64,000 nucleotides of DNA from Janthinobacterium sp. B9-8 (GCF_000969645.2 NZ_CP014222.1:1493813-1557812); one strand, 5' to 3'; shown: positions 1 to 10,596, numbered from the stretch's first letter. Notes: generated by a model not told the origin, from the letters alone. Numbers and translations are program-made.

Positions 1-396
1 CACTACTTTTTTCTGATGATTAACCAGCTTGCCTGGCAACACATTCTGTGCGGTACTCGCGGCACGATAAGCGGGTACTGCTGTTGGCACAGGCGTTGCG
101 GGCAACACGACTGGGTCTGGTACAGGCGTCAGCAGCGCGGCTTCAGCAGGCGCAGATGCGACTTGCCCGGGCAAGGCTGCCAGCACCGGCTCTGAGGTGG
201 GCGGCTGTTGCAAGGCGGGCGAGCTTGAAATAATTTCGATCGCGTTTGCCCCTGCAATCGTCGCAGGTGGCTCGCTATCAAGCGCTGTCCATAAAACGAT
301 CAAGGCGAACAGCACTAAGGCAATCGCTCCGACTAAGCGGCGACGTGCACGTTTTTTAAGTTGCAGCAAATCTTCGCTGACATTTCTATTAAGCAT
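1..396 (-). CDS. SPOR/DedD-like cell-division protein (N-terminal part, cut by window edge)
   Basis: The frame opens with ATG at 396 and stays open to the left edge, giving 132 visible residues. A short basic N-terminus (LKKRARRRLVGA) is followed by one membrane segment at about residues 20-40 and then a proline/alanine/valine-rich linker. That is the layout of DedD/SPOR proteins, whose C-terminal SPOR domain binds denuded septal peptidoglycan; that domain would lie outside the window. It starts 2 bp after the folC stop and is probably translated from the same mRNA. A folC-SPOR-cvpA-purF order is common in betaproteobacteria, which supports the call, but the diagnostic domain is not visible. 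Confidence 0.6.
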   Translation of the reverse strand, partial: MLNRNVSEDLLQLKKRARRRLVGAIALVLFALIVLWTALDSEPPATIAGANAIEIISSSPALQQPPTSEPVLAALPGQVASAPAEAALLTPVPDPVVLPATPVPTAVPAYRAASTAQNVLPGKLVNHQKKVV

Positions 397-398
397 AT

Positions 399-1682
399 TC
401 AGCGCTCACGCGTCGCCATCACTTCAGCAACTGTGTAAAAGGATCCAAAGGCGAGAATTCTATCACTTTCCTCGGCCAGCTTACAGGCCGCAGTAAAAGC
501 AAGAGGCACATTCTCATAAATATTTATTTTAGCAAGCGGTGCAAGCTTGCCGACAAGCTTCGCAAGTTGCTCTGGAGCGGCTGCGCGTGGCAGTTGTGGT
601 GCGGCCAAATGCCAAACATCAATACGATCTGCCAATAATTCCACCACACCCGCAATATCTTTATCCGCCATCATCCCCATCACAGCATGGGTGACTGGGT
701 AAAAGCCCATACTATCTAAATTAGCGCGTAAGACTTTAGCGGCATGCGGATTATGCCCCACATCCAGTACAACCGCCGGACGACCCGGTAAAACTTGAAA
801 ACGCGCTGCTAATTCCACTTCCAGCAAACCACGCTTGATATCACCAATTGCAACCGGCAGCACTTCTTTTACCGCATCAAGCAGCGCCAGCACAACGGCA
901 GCATTACCCAATTGATATTGGCCACGTAATGCAGGAAACGGCAGAGCGTGGCGGTGAACACCCGCCTTATTCCACCATGTCCACTGCTGACCTTCAGCCT
1001 GTTTTTCAAAACCAAAATCCTGACCGATCAATTGCAGATTTGCGCCCATACGCTGCGCTTCTGCGATCAAGGTATGGGGCGGCTCAGGGTCTGCACAAAT
1101 TGCAATTTTGCCCGGGCGGTAAACTCCCGCTTTTTCATGGCCAATCGCTTCACGCGTGTCACCCAAGTACGCTTGGTGATCCAAACCAACATTCACTACC
1201 GCAGAAGCAAATGGCTCAAAAACATTAACAGCATCTAAACGCCCACCCAAGCCCACCTCAAGCACGGCCACATCAACGCCCGCCACCATAAACTGCTGCA
1301 TGGCAGCTAAAGTGCCAAATTCAAAGTAAGTGAGTGAGACATCTGCGCGCGCGACCTCAATGGCCTGAAAGCTAGCCACAATCGCAGCATCAGCAGCAGG
1401 CACAAGGTTAATTGCTACCCGTTCCTGATAGTGCAATAAATGGGGCGAGGTATAAGTACCTACCTTATAACCTGCGGCACACAAAATACTGGACAGCATA
1501 GTGCATACCGAACCTTTGCCGTTTGTCCCCCCTACCAGTAATACAGGAAAATCGGGCTTTAAACCCAAAGCATCACGCACGCGAGCAACCCGCTCCAGCC
1601 CCATATCAATGGCACTGGGGTGAAGTTGTTCTAAATGGGAAAGCCACGCATCAAGGGAGAGGGAATCAAACGGGATAGGCAT
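399..1682 (-). CDS. folC: Bifunctional folylpolyglutamate synthase / dihydrofolate synthase
   Basis: This 427-residue cytoplasmic Mur-ligase-type enzyme adds glutamate to dihydropteroate and to folates in an ATP-dependent way. The ATP-binding loop GGTNGKGS sits at residues 51-58, followed by the TSPHL and QERVAIN segments typical of FolC. The VLDVGHNPHAAK stretch at about residue 300 starts the C-terminal domain and is also diagnostic. Length is normal for the family. The start codon shares one base with the accD stop (TGATG), and the SPOR gene follows after 2 bp, so accD-folC-SPOR is a tightly coupled operon. Confidence 0.95.
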   Translation of the reverse strand: MPIPFDSLSLDAWLSHLEQLHPSAIDMGLERVARVRDALGLKPDFPVLLVGGTNGKGSVCTMLSSILCAAGYKVGTYTSPHLLHYQERVAINLVPAADAAIVASFQAIEVARADVSLTYFEFGTLAAMQQFMVAGVDVAVLEVGLGGRLDAVNVFEPFASAVVNVGLDHQAYLGDTREAIGHEKAGVYRPGKIAICADPEPPHTLIAEAQRMGANLQLIGQDFGFEKQAEGQQWTWWNKAGVHRHALPFPALRGQYQLGNAAVVLALLDAVKEVLPVAIGDIKRGLLEVELAARFQVLPGRPAVVLDVGHNPHAAKVLRANLDSMGFYPVTHAVMGMMADKDIAGVVELLADRIDVWHLAAPQLPRAAAPEQLAKLVGKLAPLAKINIYENVPLAFTAACKLAEESDRILAFGSFYTVAEVMATRER

Positions 1683-2548
1683 CAGTTGAGGGCTGGCTGT
1701 TTAGAAAGAAGGGTCATTAGTTGCGCTAATTTCTGGCGCATTTCACGGCGATCAACAATCATATCAATCGCGCCTTTTTGCAATAAGAATTCAGAACGCT
1801 GAAAACCTTCTGGCAGTGTTTCACGCACCGTTTGCTCGATCACACGCGGGCCAGCAAAACCAATCAACGCACCCGGCTCGGCCATGACCACATCGCCCAG
1901 AAAAGCAAAAGAAGCAGATACGCCGCCCATGGTCGGATCGGTCAAAATCGAAATAAAGGGGAGTTTTTTATCCGCAAGCTTAGTTAGAATGGCGCTGGTT
2001 TTAGCCATTTGCATCAAGGAATTCAAGCCTTCCTGCATCCGTGCACCACCCGAGGCAGATACACAAATAAACGGCACATTGTTTTCGATGGCAGTACGCA
2101 CACCCCGTACAAAGCGCTCGCCCACGACCGAGCCCATTGATCCGCCGATAAACTTAAACTCAAAAGCGGCTACGACAACGGGCACGGTTAAAATCGCACC
2201 TTGCATCACCACCAGTGCATCGTCTTCGCCTGTATCTGCTTGGGCAGCATTAATACGATCAATGTATTTTTTACTGTCTTTAAACTTCAGCACATCCAGC
2301 GGTTTAACTTCCGCACCAATCTCAAAGCGCCCTTCCTGATCAAGCAAGAGATCAAGACGACGACGAGCATAGACCGCATTGTGATAATCACATTTCGGGC
2401 AAACTTCTAAATTGTTTTCCAGATCAGTACGGTATAAAACCGCGCTGCAGGCCGGGCACTTATGCCACAGGCCTTCCGGTACACCGGATTTGGTTACCGT
2501 GGTACGGATCTTAATCTTCGGCGGAAGCAGTTTTTGCAGCCAGCTCAT
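1682..2548 (-). CDS. accD: Acetyl-CoA carboxylase, carboxyltransferase beta subunit
   Basis: At 288 residues this is the usual length of AccD, which with AccA transfers CO2 from biotin to acetyl-CoA to make malonyl-CoA for fatty-acid synthesis. An N-terminal zinc ribbon is visible with cysteines at 31, 34, 50 and 53. It is followed by the crotonase-fold carboxyltransferase core with the glycine-rich [11 protein letters not shown] and [11 protein letters not shown] segments. It lies downstream of trpA, separated by 129 bp with a hairpin, and overlaps folC by one base. Confidence 0.96.
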   Translation of the reverse strand: MSWLQKLLPPKIKIRTTVTKSGVPEGLWHKCPACSAVLYRTDLENNLEVCPKCDYHNAVYARRRLDLLLDQEGRFEIGAEVKPLDVLKFKDSKKYIDRINAAQADTGEDDALVVMQGAILTVPVVVAAFEFKFIGGSMGSVVGERFVRGVRTAIENNVPFICVSASGGARMQEGLNSLMQMAKTSAILTKLADKKLPFISILTDPTMGGVSASFAFLGDVVMAEPGALIGFAGPRVIEQTVRETLPEGFQRSEFLLQKGAIDMIVDRREMRQKLAQLMTLLSKQPALN

Positions 2549-2588
2549 TGTTATTCCTCTATCAGTACAGCCCTAACAAAACCATTAC

Positions 2589-2614
2589 AGGAGGCCACTT
2601 TAAAGCGGCCTCCT
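2589..2614 (-). terminator. Hairpin between trpA and accD (possible terminator or attenuator)
   Basis: Read on the minus strand, AGGAGGCCGC and GTGGCCTCCT form a 10-bp stem (one G-T wobble) around a TTTAAA loop just after the trpA stop. The following T-tract is weak, so termination may be partial and allow some read-through into accD. Confidence 0.5.
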
Positions 2615-2631
2615 TGCTCAAAACCAAAGTA

Positions 2632-2648
2632 AGCCTGAGACTCAGGCT
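2632..2648. repeat. Perfect short palindrome (8-bp arms)
   Basis: AGCCTGAG and CTCAGGCT flank a single A, 30 bp after the trpA stop. It could be a protein-binding site or part of the same transcript-end structure as the neighbouring hairpin. No known operator is recognised. Confidence 0.35.
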
Positions 2649-2677
2649 ACCGTGTTGATGAACATTGCAACGATCTG

Positions 2678-3481
2678 CTAAGCGCGGGCGGTGTCCATCG
2701 CGGCACGAATGCCGGTAAGAAAATCAGTTAATCGATCAGCTAGGCCTTCTTCTCCGGCCTCGGCTTCTTTTACCAAACGTGAACCAATCACCACTGCATC
2801 GGCCACAGCAGCCACGGCTTTCGCTGCGGCTGCATCACTAATCCCAAAACCAACACCAACCGGGATGGTGAGATATTCTTTGATTACACTTAGCTTTTCG
2901 GTCACATCGCTAATATCCAGATTCGCCGAGCCGGTTACCCCTTTCAGCGAAACATAGTACACATAGCCTGCAGCCATCTCAGCAACTGCTTTAATTCGCG
3001 ATACATGCGTGGTTGGTGCAAGCAAAAAGATCGGATCTATCCCGTGTGCTTTTAAAATAGCCACACGCTCTTTTGCTTCTTCAGGCGGTAAATCAACCGT
3101 CAGTACGCCATCCACCCCTGCCACTACGGCAGCTTTAGAAAACGCTTCATAACCCATCGCTTCCATCGGGTTAGCATAGCCCATCAGTACCACGGGGGTT
3201 TCTGTGTTTTGCTGGCGAAATTCAGCCACCATACCCAATACATGGCGCAAGGAAACGCCATGCAAAAGCGCACGCTCTGATGCCCGCTGAATCACCGGGC
3301 CATCTGCCATCGGATCAGAGAATGGTACACCTAGCTCTAAGATATCAGCGCCGCCCGCAACCAGTGCGTGCATGACTTCTACCGTAACACGAGGATGCGG
3401 ATCGCCTGCCGTAATGAAAGGAATCAGCGCTTGGCGGTTCTGACTTTGCAAACGTGTAAATGTCTGTTGAATTCTGGACAT
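2678..3481 (-). CDS. trpA: Tryptophan synthase alpha subunit
   Basis: TrpA cleaves indole-3-glycerol phosphate to indole and passes the indole to TrpB through a tunnel. The catalytic residues Glu49 (in [10 protein letters not shown]) and Asp60 (in PMADGP) are present when numbering from ATG at 3481. That start gives MSRIQQTF, the usual N-terminus of the family, and has a GGAAA ribosome-binding site; an upstream TTG at 3496 would add five atypical residues. The phosphate-binding GVGFGIS loop is visible near residue 210. The gene begins 4 bp after trpB, so the two subunits are co-translated. Confidence 0.96.
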   Translation of the reverse strand: MSRIQQTFTRLQSQNRQALIPFITAGDPHPRVTVEVMHALVAGGADILELGVPFSDPMADGPVIQRASERALLHGVSLRHVLGMVAEFRQQNTETPVVLMGYANPMEAMGYEAFSKAAVVAGVDGVLTVDLPPEEAKERVAILKAHGIDPIFLLAPTTHVSRIKAVAEMAAGYVYYVSLKGVTGSANLDISDVTEKLSVIKEYLTIPVGVGFGISDAAAAKAVAAVADAVVIGSRLVKEAEAGEEGLADRLTDFLTGIRAAMDTARA

Positions 3482-3485
3482 AGCA

Positions 3486-4715
3486 TTAGTTTCCAAGTTC
3501 GATGCCGGAGAGGCGAGCTAAAGTTGGGATATCTTTATCACCGCGACCCGATAAATTAACCAGAATCACCTGATCTTTAGACATTGTTTTGGCCATCTTT
3601 GCAGCATGGGCCAGCGCATGACTCGACTCAAGGGCCGGAATGATACCCTCAAAATGGCAAAGATCGTGAAAAGCTGCGATCGCTTCATCATCATTAATCG
3701 CTACATACTCGGCACGGCCGATGTCTTTCAGGTAGCTATGCTCTGGGCCAACGCCCGGATAATCCAAGCCCGCAGAAATCGAATGCGTATCCGCAATCTG
3801 ACCATTTTCATCTTGCATCAGGAAAGTACGATTGCCGTGTAAGACGCCCACTTTAGCATTTGAAGTAAGCGGCGCAGCATGACGACCGGTTTCTACACCA
3901 TCCCCGCCTGCCTCTACACCAATCAAACGCACGCCTAAATCATCTACATAAGGATAAAAAATACCAATTGCATTCGATCCACCGCCCACACAAGCCACAA
4001 CGGCATCAGGCTGGCGGCCGATCATTTCTGGCATTTGTACTTTGCACTCATCACCGATCACGCGCTGAAAATCACGCACCAGTTGCGGATAAGGGTGCGG
4101 GCCGGCACATGTGCCGATAATGTAATAGGTTGAATCAACATTGGTCACCCAATCGCGCATCGCTTCATTCATCGCGTCTTTAAGGGTTTTGGTGCCCGAT
4201 TCAACGGCCACTACTTTTGCACCAAGCAGCTTCATACGGTAAACATTGGGCGCCTGGCGTTTAACGTCTTCAGCTCCCATATACACAATGCATTCCAAGC
4301 CATACCGCGCCGCAACAGTGGCTGAGGCGACACCGTGCTGGCCTGCGCCGGTTTCTGCAATCACGCGTTTTTTACCCATGCGGCGGGCAAGCAGTGCCTG
4401 GCCGATGGTGTTGTTTACTTTATGCGCGCCAGTGTGGTTTAAATCTTCGCGTTTTAAATAAATCTGCGCGCCACCCAATACTTCGGACCAGCGTTTTGCA
4501 TGGTAAATCGGGCTGGGACGGCCAACATAATGCTTTAGCTCGCTGTGGTATTCAGCAATAAAATCGGGGTCTTGCAAGGCTTTTTCGTACTCGATGCGTA
4601 ACTCATCCAGTGCGGGGATCAAGGTTTCAGCCACAAAGATGCCACCAAATTGGCCGAAATGGCCTAGGGAATCAGGTTGCTGATAGGGCTGCTGCTCGTG
4701 TGTTGTCTCAGTCAT
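3486..4715 (-). CDS. trpB: Tryptophan synthase beta subunit
   Basis: This PLP enzyme condenses indole with serine to make tryptophan. The PLP lysine is Lys99 in GAHKVNN, and the phosphate-binding loop [10 protein letters not shown] is present near residue 240. I start it at the ATG at 4715 (MTETTHEQQ, 409 aa): AGAGAAG lies just upstream, while the longer TTG-initiated form would read deep into trpF. The chosen start still overlaps the trpF stop by 8 bp, consistent with translational coupling trpF-trpB-trpA. Confidence 0.96.
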   Translation of the reverse strand: MTETTHEQQPYQQPDSLGHFGQFGGIFVAETLIPALDELRIEYEKALQDPDFIAEYHSELKHYVGRPSPIYHAKRWSEVLGGAQIYLKREDLNHTGAHKVNNTIGQALLARRMGKKRVIAETGAGQHGVASATVAARYGLECIVYMGAEDVKRQAPNVYRMKLLGAKVVAVESGTKTLKDAMNEAMRDWVTNVDSTYYIIGTCAGPHPYPQLVRDFQRVIGDECKVQMPEMIGRQPDAVVACVGGGSNAIGIFYPYVDDLGVRLIGVEAGGDGVETGRHAAPLTSNAKVGVLHGNRTFLMQDENGQIADTHSISAGLDYPGVGPEHSYLKDIGRAEYVAINDDEAIAAFHDLCHFEGIIPALESSHALAHAAKMAKTMSKDQVILVNLSGRGDKDIPTLARLSGIELGN

Positions 4716-5340
4716 GCGCTTCTCTTTCTGCTTGATTAATAAAGGTAGCAATTTTTGCTACATCTTTGATTCCCTTGCTACTTTCTACGCCGCTTGATAC
4801 ATCAACGGCCCAAGGTCTAACCTTACAAATCGCTTCATAGACATTATCCGAGTGTAATCCACCCGACAAAACCAGCGGTAAAGGCAAGTCTTTAGGGAGA
4901 AGATCCCAATCAAAGGCTTCACCCGTCCCACCGGGCACCCCTTCTACAAAAGCATCGACTAAGATCCCTTTGCAAAGCGCATCCACAAAGCGCTGTGCAT
5001 ATTCTACCAAATTTAGATCAGGTCTTACCCTAAGTGCTTTTAAATAAGGACGCCCAAACTGACGGCAATACTCAGGCGTTTCATCGCCATGAAATTGCAA
5101 TAAATCCAAAGGTACTTTAGCCAACACGCTACGAACAAAAGCCGCATCAGCGTTTACAAACAAACCCACACTACTTACAAAAGCAGGTAAAGCCGCAACA
5201 ATTTGCTCAGCCATTGCAATCTCAACATGGCGTGGGCTGGGTGGGTAAAACACTAAACCAATTGCATCCGCACCGGCTTTCGCCGTTAGCCTTGCCATTT
5301 CTGGATCACGCAAACCGCAAATTTTGATACGTGTCTTCAT
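4708..5340 (-). CDS. trpF: Phosphoribosylanthranilate isomerase
   Basis: TrpF performs the Amadori rearrangement of phosphoribosylanthranilate in the tryptophan pathway. The N-terminal KICGLRDP carries the catalytic cysteine, LLQFHGDE is the family signature, and Asp in VDVSSGVE is the general acid position. Two ATGs are possible (5346 and 5340). The second is preferred because the AAGGGA ribosome-binding site would touch the first. No anthranilate synthase or trpC/D genes are in the window, so the pathway is split, as is usual in betaproteobacteria. Confidence 0.94.
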   Translation of the reverse strand: MKTRIKICGLRDPEMARLTAKAGADAIGLVFYPPSPRHVEIAMAEQIVAALPAFVSSVGLFVNADAAFVRSVLAKVPLDLLQFHGDETPEYCRQFGRPYLKALRVRPDLNLVEYAQRFVDALCKGILVDAFVEGVPGGTGEAFDWDLLPKDLPLPLVLSGGLHSDNVYEAICKVRPWAVDVSSGVESSKGIKDVAKIATFINQAEREAHD

Positions 5341-5350
5341 TAGCATTCCC

Positions 5351-6133
5351 TTAAATCAGACCATGACGCAACTCTGGCTCACTAGCCAGACCAAACTCAG
5401 GCGGGTAGCTTACACCAGCTAGGTATAATCCGTCCGGCATAAAGGTAGGAGGAGCGCTAGTTCTGTCTTTTGCAAGAATCAAATCAGCCATCCACTCGGA
5501 GGATTCATGGCCTTTGCCAATATGCAGCAAGGCTCCAACAATATTACGCACCATATGATGCAAAAAAGCATCCGCAGAAAAATCGCAAATAAAGAGATGA
5601 CCTTCTTTTTGAATATGAGCACGAGTCATGGTTTTAACCGGCGATTTAGCCTGGCATTCTGCCGCCCTAAAGCTACTAAAATCATGCTGCCCCAATAGAT
5701 GGGTCATCGCAGCCTGCATTGCGTCAAAATCCAGATCATAAAACGTCCAGCCCATACGTCCTGACCACAAAGCGGGACGTACCGGGTGGCTTAGCAATAG
5801 ATAACGATAATGGCGGGCAAATGCAGAAAAGCGTGCGTGAAACGCATCGGAGACAGGCTTTGCCCATAGCACCGCCACCGTATCAGGCAGAAAGCTATTC
5901 ACGCCCCTCACCCATGCTGCTAAAGGACGATTAACGGCCGTTTCAAAGTGAACAATCTGCCTTGCACCATGCACGCCAGCATCAGTACGGCCAGCGGCAT
6001 GCACACGAATAGGCTCGCCTGCCATCCGGCTGAGTGCTAGCTCTAATGTGGCCTGCACGGTAGTTAAGTCTTTTTGAACTTGCCAGCCATAAAAGGCACG
6101 ACCATCATATTCCACTGCGAGCGCGTATTTCAT
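5351..6133 (-). CDS. truA: tRNA pseudouridine(38-40) synthase
   Basis: TruA isomerises uridines 38-40 in the anticodon stem of many tRNAs. The catalytic aspartate is Asp51 within AAGRTDAGVHG, and the C-terminal HHMVRNIVGALLHIG stretch is also characteristic. At 260 residues the length is normal. Its start overlaps the stop of the upstream membrane protein by one base (TAATG), and trpF follows after about 10 bp. The truA-trpF-trpB-trpA order is conserved in betaproteobacteria. Confidence 0.95.
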   Translation of the reverse strand: MKYALAVEYDGRAFYGWQVQKDLTTVQATLELALSRMAGEPIRVHAAGRTDAGVHGARQIVHFETAVNRPLAAWVRGVNSFLPDTVAVLWAKPVSDAFHARFSAFARHYRYLLLSHPVRPALWSGRMGWTFYDLDFDAMQAAMTHLLGQHDFSSFRAAECQAKSPVKTMTRAHIQKEGHLFICDFSADAFLHHMVRNIVGALLHIGKGHESSEWMADLILAKDRTSAPPTFMPDGLYLAGVSYPPEFGLASEPELRHGLI

Positions 6134-6759
6134 TACACCATCATCAATAAAGTGGCTAACACTGCGCCCAATAAGGCAAACAGCAGCAGCAAATCAAAAA
6201 AAGACAGCGACTCTACCAGAATCGAGACTTCCTGCAACTCGCTAGGCTGTTCTGCCTCAGCCAATCGCTGCAAAAAATCATTCCGGGACAAGGTATTTTG
6301 CTGAAGTAATAACTCAGCAGAGAAAGACATGGTTAAGCTTAAACGCAAGGCCCAGCGCTGCCGATCAAGCCCCAACCAAGACAAGGGGGTAAGTAGTCGA
6401 TAGAGTCCGGAAAACACTTGTGCCGCATTTAAACGCCATAGCAAGAGCTGCAAGGCGGCCAGCACGCCCAGTAAGCGCACCACCTGTAGCAGCCCCCATC
6501 GTACGCCCTCTTCTGTTGGCGACCAGGAGCTGGCCCACAGATACTGTCCGGGCGTTGCCCAACCATACACAAGGGCAATGGCTAGCAGTAAAAAGCGGGT
6601 GCGCTTTAGAGTACGCCAGCAACGATCCGGGCAGAAGCAGAGTGCGGCCAAAATGCATAAAGCAGAAAAAACAATGAGTGGCGTATCTTGCAAAACTTGC
6701 AAGATACACGCCACCCAAAGCCATGCTGCGATTTGATTTGCAGAATGAAATCTAATCAA
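6133..6759 (-). CDS. Inner-membrane protein, EcfT/CbiQ-like
   Basis: A 208-residue hydrophobic protein with about five to six membrane segments, including one at the extreme C-terminus ending LLMMV. The pattern of N-terminal helices, a central amphipathic stretch (RLLTPLSWLGLDRQRW) and a final helix resembles the T component of energy-coupling factor transporters. The conserved Ala-Arg-Gly coupling motifs of EcfT are not obvious, and no ECF ATPase or S component is next to it. It overlaps fimV upstream by 4 bp (ATGA) and truA by 1 bp, so it is co-expressed. Function is not assigned. Confidence 0.6.
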   Translation of the reverse strand: MIRFHSANQIAAWLWVACILQVLQDTPLIVFSALCILAALCFCPDRCWRTLKRTRFLLLAIALVYGWATPGQYLWASSWSPTEEGVRWGLLQVVRLLGVLAALQLLLWRLNAAQVFSGLYRLLTPLSWLGLDRQRWALRLSLTMSFSAELLLQQNTLSRNDFLQRLAEAEQPSELQEVSILVESLSFFDLLLLFALLGAVLATLLMMV

Positions 6760-9755
6760 AGATTACCTAACAAAGCTTGCGCCTGTTTCTGCTGCTCTGG
6801 ATTACCTTCACCCATCGCCTCTTGCAAGATTTCTCTGGCTCCTTCCGTGTCGCCCATATCAACATAAGCCTTCGCCAAGTCAATTTTGGTTTGCACCGGA
6901 TCATCGCCCGAGAAGTTTAAAGTTGGATCGGCCGACATGCCCGCATCTGCAGCAAAATCCAGATTCATTTCTGCTAAATCAATCGATTCTTCTGCGGTCA
7001 CATCAGGTGCACTGATTTCCAATGGGGTATCCAGTGAGAAATCAAAATCCAGACCCAAACCATCATCAGCACTGCTTGCCTCCAGTACCTCTTCTGTCCC
7101 CAAGGCGGGTACATCAAAGACATCATCCAGCGCTGCTGGCGCTTCGATTACATCGTCGATTGCAGGTACCTCACCCAAATCCAGATCAGGCAGAGCAGGA
7201 GAAAGCTCAGGAAGCGGCTCAACAGCAGGCAGAGCATCTAAACCCTCTAGGCCATCGAAATCCAGATCAAACGGATCTTTGCTTACATCAACTTTAGATG
7301 CATTACTGGCAGAGAAATCAACCGGCATATCCAGAGCCAACATGGTTTCGCCATCGTTCTGAGGCAAATCAAGGGTGGCTTCTGGCTTTTTGGCTTCTTC
7401 AGGCACCAAGAAATCATCTAGGCCAAAATCAATGCCCATATCAAAACTTTCAGGCACAGGCAAGCTTTCAGCAGGTGCTTCTGGCAACAAATCATTCAGC
7501 CCATCCAGATCAGCCGTTGATAAATCATTCTTGGCCTGCCCCATGCCCAGTAATGGATCAACATCCAGCATCGCTTCGTCAGCAGGCGTCATAGCCACCG
7601 TATCGCCCATATCAAAATCAAGCGATAAATCGAGATCTGTCAGGCTATCTTGCTGGCTAGGTGCCTCTGCAATATTTTCACTCATCAGCGAATCGAAATC
7701 GCTCACTTTACCAGCGGCCGCAGAAGGCAACTCATCAAGCGGCAAATCGAAATTATCCAGGGGCTGATCAGCCCCCTTAGCTAGGTTCATTGATGTGGCA
7801 GCAACCGCGGCTACAGCTACTGCACTGGCAGCACCCGCAACAGCAACGGCAGCAGGCTCTACCCGTTTATAAAGAGGATTATCCGGGTCGAGCACATTGC
7901 CCTGATAAGCCGCCTGCTCCCACTGAGCACCTTTACCCGATGTCATCGTGTAGAGATCAGCGGCAATTTCTTCATATGATGTTGGATCTTTCTTTGCAGC
8001 AAAGATTTCTAGTAGCTTCATGCGAATTTCATGGCGCGCAGGATCTTTTAGCAGGGCATCACGTAAAATCTCTTCTGCCTGCTCATTGCGATCGTAAGCC
8101 ATATAAACTTCAGCCTCAGCAATCGGATCCACTTCATCAGTGTCGATTGTTCCAAGGCCTTGGCGGCTAAAATCAGTTAGGAAGGAGTTTTCAGTTGGCT
8201 GAGTGCTAATTACCGCGCCACCCGTATTGCCCAGCAGAGTATTAGATTTTAAATCTCCTCCCGTTAGAATGCTGTCTGCAAAGGTATTACCATTCTTACG
8301 ACGGCGCGCCCACCACAGACCAACACCTCCCAGCAAGAGCACGGCCAAGCCGCCGCCAATAGGCAGCGCATTTTCAAACACAACATCCATAGCATCGGGT
8401 TCTGGCTCAGGCACGGGTGCAGGTATTGCAACACGGCGACGTGCTTTCGGTGCTTCAGCAACCACGGCGCTTGCATCAACAGCCCCTACCGCTGCACTAG
8501 CAATCGGAGTATCAACTACAGCGGAGGCGGCGGGTAATTCTGCCGGAGCAGGGACATCTGCAGGCACAGGGGTCGCGACTGCCGTTGGTACCGGCGCATC
8601 ACTGGGCTTGCTGGCTTTTTGCATCTCTGCACCGGCACGGCTCTTTAGCGCTAGCAACTTCTCCATGTCATGCAGATTTTTCTGCAAGGCAGCAACCCGC
8701 TGATTGGACTCATCCAATCCTTTTTGCCTTGCCGCAACTTCTTCTTCTAAAGCACGGATACGCGCTTGCTCACCCTGCTGCCCCGGCTTAGCTTTGCCTG
8801 GTGCCTCACCTTTAGATAGCTTGAGCACATCCTGATTTGCATTGCCCGGTTTTACTTTCTCTTCTACTTTTGGGGTAATGCGGCCCGCATTGGCTGGCTC
8901 ATTGCCTGCCACAGCAGGCTGCTTTTGCACGGCTTCTGCTACTTTGCTGCGATACGCCTGCCAATCTTTCGCTTGCAAACGCACTTCCGCGCCCGCTTCT
9001 CTTGCTGGCAGCGACTGCAAATCATTTTTGCTTGGGATGTTCAAAATTTTGCCGCGACGCAAGCGATTCATATTGCCATCGAATGCATCCGGATTTTGTC
9101 GGTAAAGCCCAACCAGCATTTGCTCAAGTGTCACACCTTCTGCATCAGCCTGACGTGCGACCGACGATAAGGTGTCGCCCGCTTTTACTTTGTATTGATT
9201 ACCGTCCGCTGTTTTTTCAGCCTGAGCGCTACTTGCCGCATCGGCCTTCTTTGGATTGAGTACAGCCCCTTTGCGGCGTGTACCTGGCAATACCGCAGGT
9301 GCAAATGACTCACCTCGCTTTGCCGTGTTATTTGCGGCAGCCGCAGATGATGCATAACCAGGAGGATCAATCAGCGCCGTGTAGTCACGCTGAATTTTGC
9401 CACCAGACCAGCTCAAATCAACCAGCAAGTCCAAAAATGGCTCAGAAATGGACTGCGAAGACGAGATCAATACGACGTGTTGTCCGTTTGCCCGCTTATT
9501 CACCACAAAACGCAAACCCAGCGATGCCGGAGGATAAGCGACTTGAGCCTGAGCAAATGCCTCTGGCGAAGCCAGCCGGGCAAGCAGTCCTTCTGACTCA
9601 CCTGCCTGCACGGAAACCAAATCAATTTCAGCTCGAAATGGCTGACCCAGCCCGGAAAGCACATTCAGCCTTCCCAGCCCGACGGCTCCAGCAGATAATG
9701 GCAAGGCCAACATAAGAGCAAGGACACACGCCTTGAGTTTCGGTTTAATTGCCAC
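6756..9755 (-). CDS. fimV: FimV/HubP-type polar peptidoglycan-binding protein
   Basis: FimV proteins anchor at cell poles and septa and support type IV pilus assembly and chemotaxis-protein placement. The 999 residues show a signal peptide (1-24), the FimV N-terminal domain (25-135), a LysM peptidoglycan-binding domain (about 188-242), a coiled coil (about 330-372), a Pro/Ala linker, one membrane helix (about 463-484) and a long acidic Asp/Leu-rich cytoplasmic region. It ends in the TPR-like FimV C-terminal domain (about 950-999, KAYVDMGDTEGAREIL). The start is a GTG at 9755 preceded by GGGGGA. A position upstream of truA is the usual context for this family. Confidence 0.92.
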   Translation of the reverse strand: MAIKPKLKACVLALMLALPLSAGAVGLGRLNVLSGLGQPFRAEIDLVSVQAGESEGLLARLASPEAFAQAQVAYPPASLGLRFVVNKRANGQHVVLISSSQSISEPFLDLLVDLSWSGGKIQRDYTALIDPPGYASSAAAANNTAKRGESFAPAVLPGTRRKGAVLNPKKADAASSAQAEKTADGNQYKVKAGDTLSSVARQADAEGVTLEQMLVGLYRQNPDAFDGNMNRLRRGKILNIPSKNDLQSLPAREAGAEVRLQAKDWQAYRSKVAEAVQKQPAVAGNEPANAGRITPKVEEKVKPGNANQDVLKLSKGEAPGKAKPGQQGEQARIRALEEEVAARQKGLDESNQRVAALQKNLHDMEKLLALKSRAGAEMQKASKPSDAPVPTAVATPVPADVPAPAELPAASAVVDTPIASAAVGAVDASAVVAEAPKARRRVAIPAPVPEPEPDAMDVVFENALPIGGGLAVLLLGGVGLWWARRRKNGNTFADSILTGGDLKSNTLLGNTGGAVISTQPTENSFLTDFSRQGLGTIDTDEVDPIAEAEVYMAYDRNEQAEEILRDALLKDPARHEIRMKLLEIFAAKKDPTSYEEIAADLYTMTSGKGAQWEQAAYQGNVLDPDNPLYKRVEPAAVAVAGAASAVAVAAVAATSMNLAKGADQPLDNFDLPLDELPSAAAGKVSDFDSLMSENIAEAPSQQDSLTDLDLSLDFDMGDTVAMTPADEAMLDVDPLLGMGQAKNDLSTADLDGLNDLLPEAPAESLPVPESFDMGIDFGLDDFLVPEEAKKPEATLDLPQNDGETMLALDMPVDFSASNASKVDVSKDPFDLDFDGLEGLDALPAVEPLPELSPALPDLDLGEVPAIDDVIEAPAALDDVFDVPALGTEEVLEASSADDGLGLDFDFSLDTPLEISAPDVTAEESIDLAEMNLDFAADAGMSADPTLNFSGDDPVQTKIDLAKAYVDMGDTEGAREILQEAMGEGNPEQQKQAQALLGNL

Positions 9756-10596
9756 AATTCCCCCAGCACTTCACTTTGTTTTAACCAAGTATTCTAATAA
9801 TACCGGCGCTTACAGCCTGATGAACATAACATTTGCGCCAAGTTTGGCGCAAGTCACCCACATAATTTGCATACAGTTTACTTGGTCAAGCCTGTTTTTT
9901 TGAAGCACTTCACAAATTTCTTTTACAACATGCGCCACAACAAAATCGAACGACAAAGCAAACATCACATCAATTTTTTATAAAAAAGACTCTCAAATCA
10001 TATAGCAAATATATAGCACTATTCCAATCTATATCTACACAAATCAAAAATCCAACTTAAATGCCACATTTTTTTTGCTAAAAGCACCCATTAAAAAACA
10101 CAAAAACCCCCATAGAAAACAAAGCGAATCCAATCGATCAGCCGCTTGAAATAGTAAGCTACAAGGCTAAAATATAAAATACGCTCATACCAGTACATCT
10201 TAGTATGGCTTCAGGCAATGCCGATCCAATACAAATATCAGTAAAAAAAGCAACTCAATCATTCTGCTTATTAAATCCTCACTCAATCCAAAGTTAAAAC
10301 GCCATAGCATAACTTTATTTAAACGCAATGTTATCTATCCATCAATAAGCAAGCAAATCAGGCTTCACACTACACCCCCCCCCTTTTTTTACATACTCAC
10401 TTGAAGCAAGCCTCGGCAAGAGCAATTAACATTTGCTACCCCTCTTTTTTGCCGAGTTATCGCCGCTGATTCTTTATAAATAACCACGTTATCACTTCTA
10501 ATCAGTGGCGCTCTGCTAAAATCGGGGCTGTTATGCCAACATAGCAAACGATTTAAGTGCTTAAGAAGTGCCTCATATATATAAAAGGATTCAATC
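9756..10596. other. AT-rich gene-free spacer between divergent fimV and fdxA
   Basis: About 840 bp without a credible gene on either strand. It must hold the promoters of fimV (leftward) and fdxA (rightward). A minus-strand frame over fdxA enters it but looks like a shadow. The only striking element is a C9T7 tract at 10375-10390. A small RNA cannot be excluded, but no terminator hairpin with a U-run was seen. Confidence 0.6.
10375..10390. repeat. Homopolymer junction C9-T7
   Basis: Nine C followed by seven T about 200 bp upstream of fdxA. Tracts of this length can vary by slippage. It is too far from the fdxA start to sit between -35 and -10 of an obvious promoter, so an effect is uncertain. 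Confidence 0.6.

Noticed and set aside
8203..8703. Long plus-strand Ala/Ser-rich frame inside fimV
   Set aside because: Produced by the biased Ala/Pro/Asp codons of the fimV linker; no ribosome-binding site or family match.
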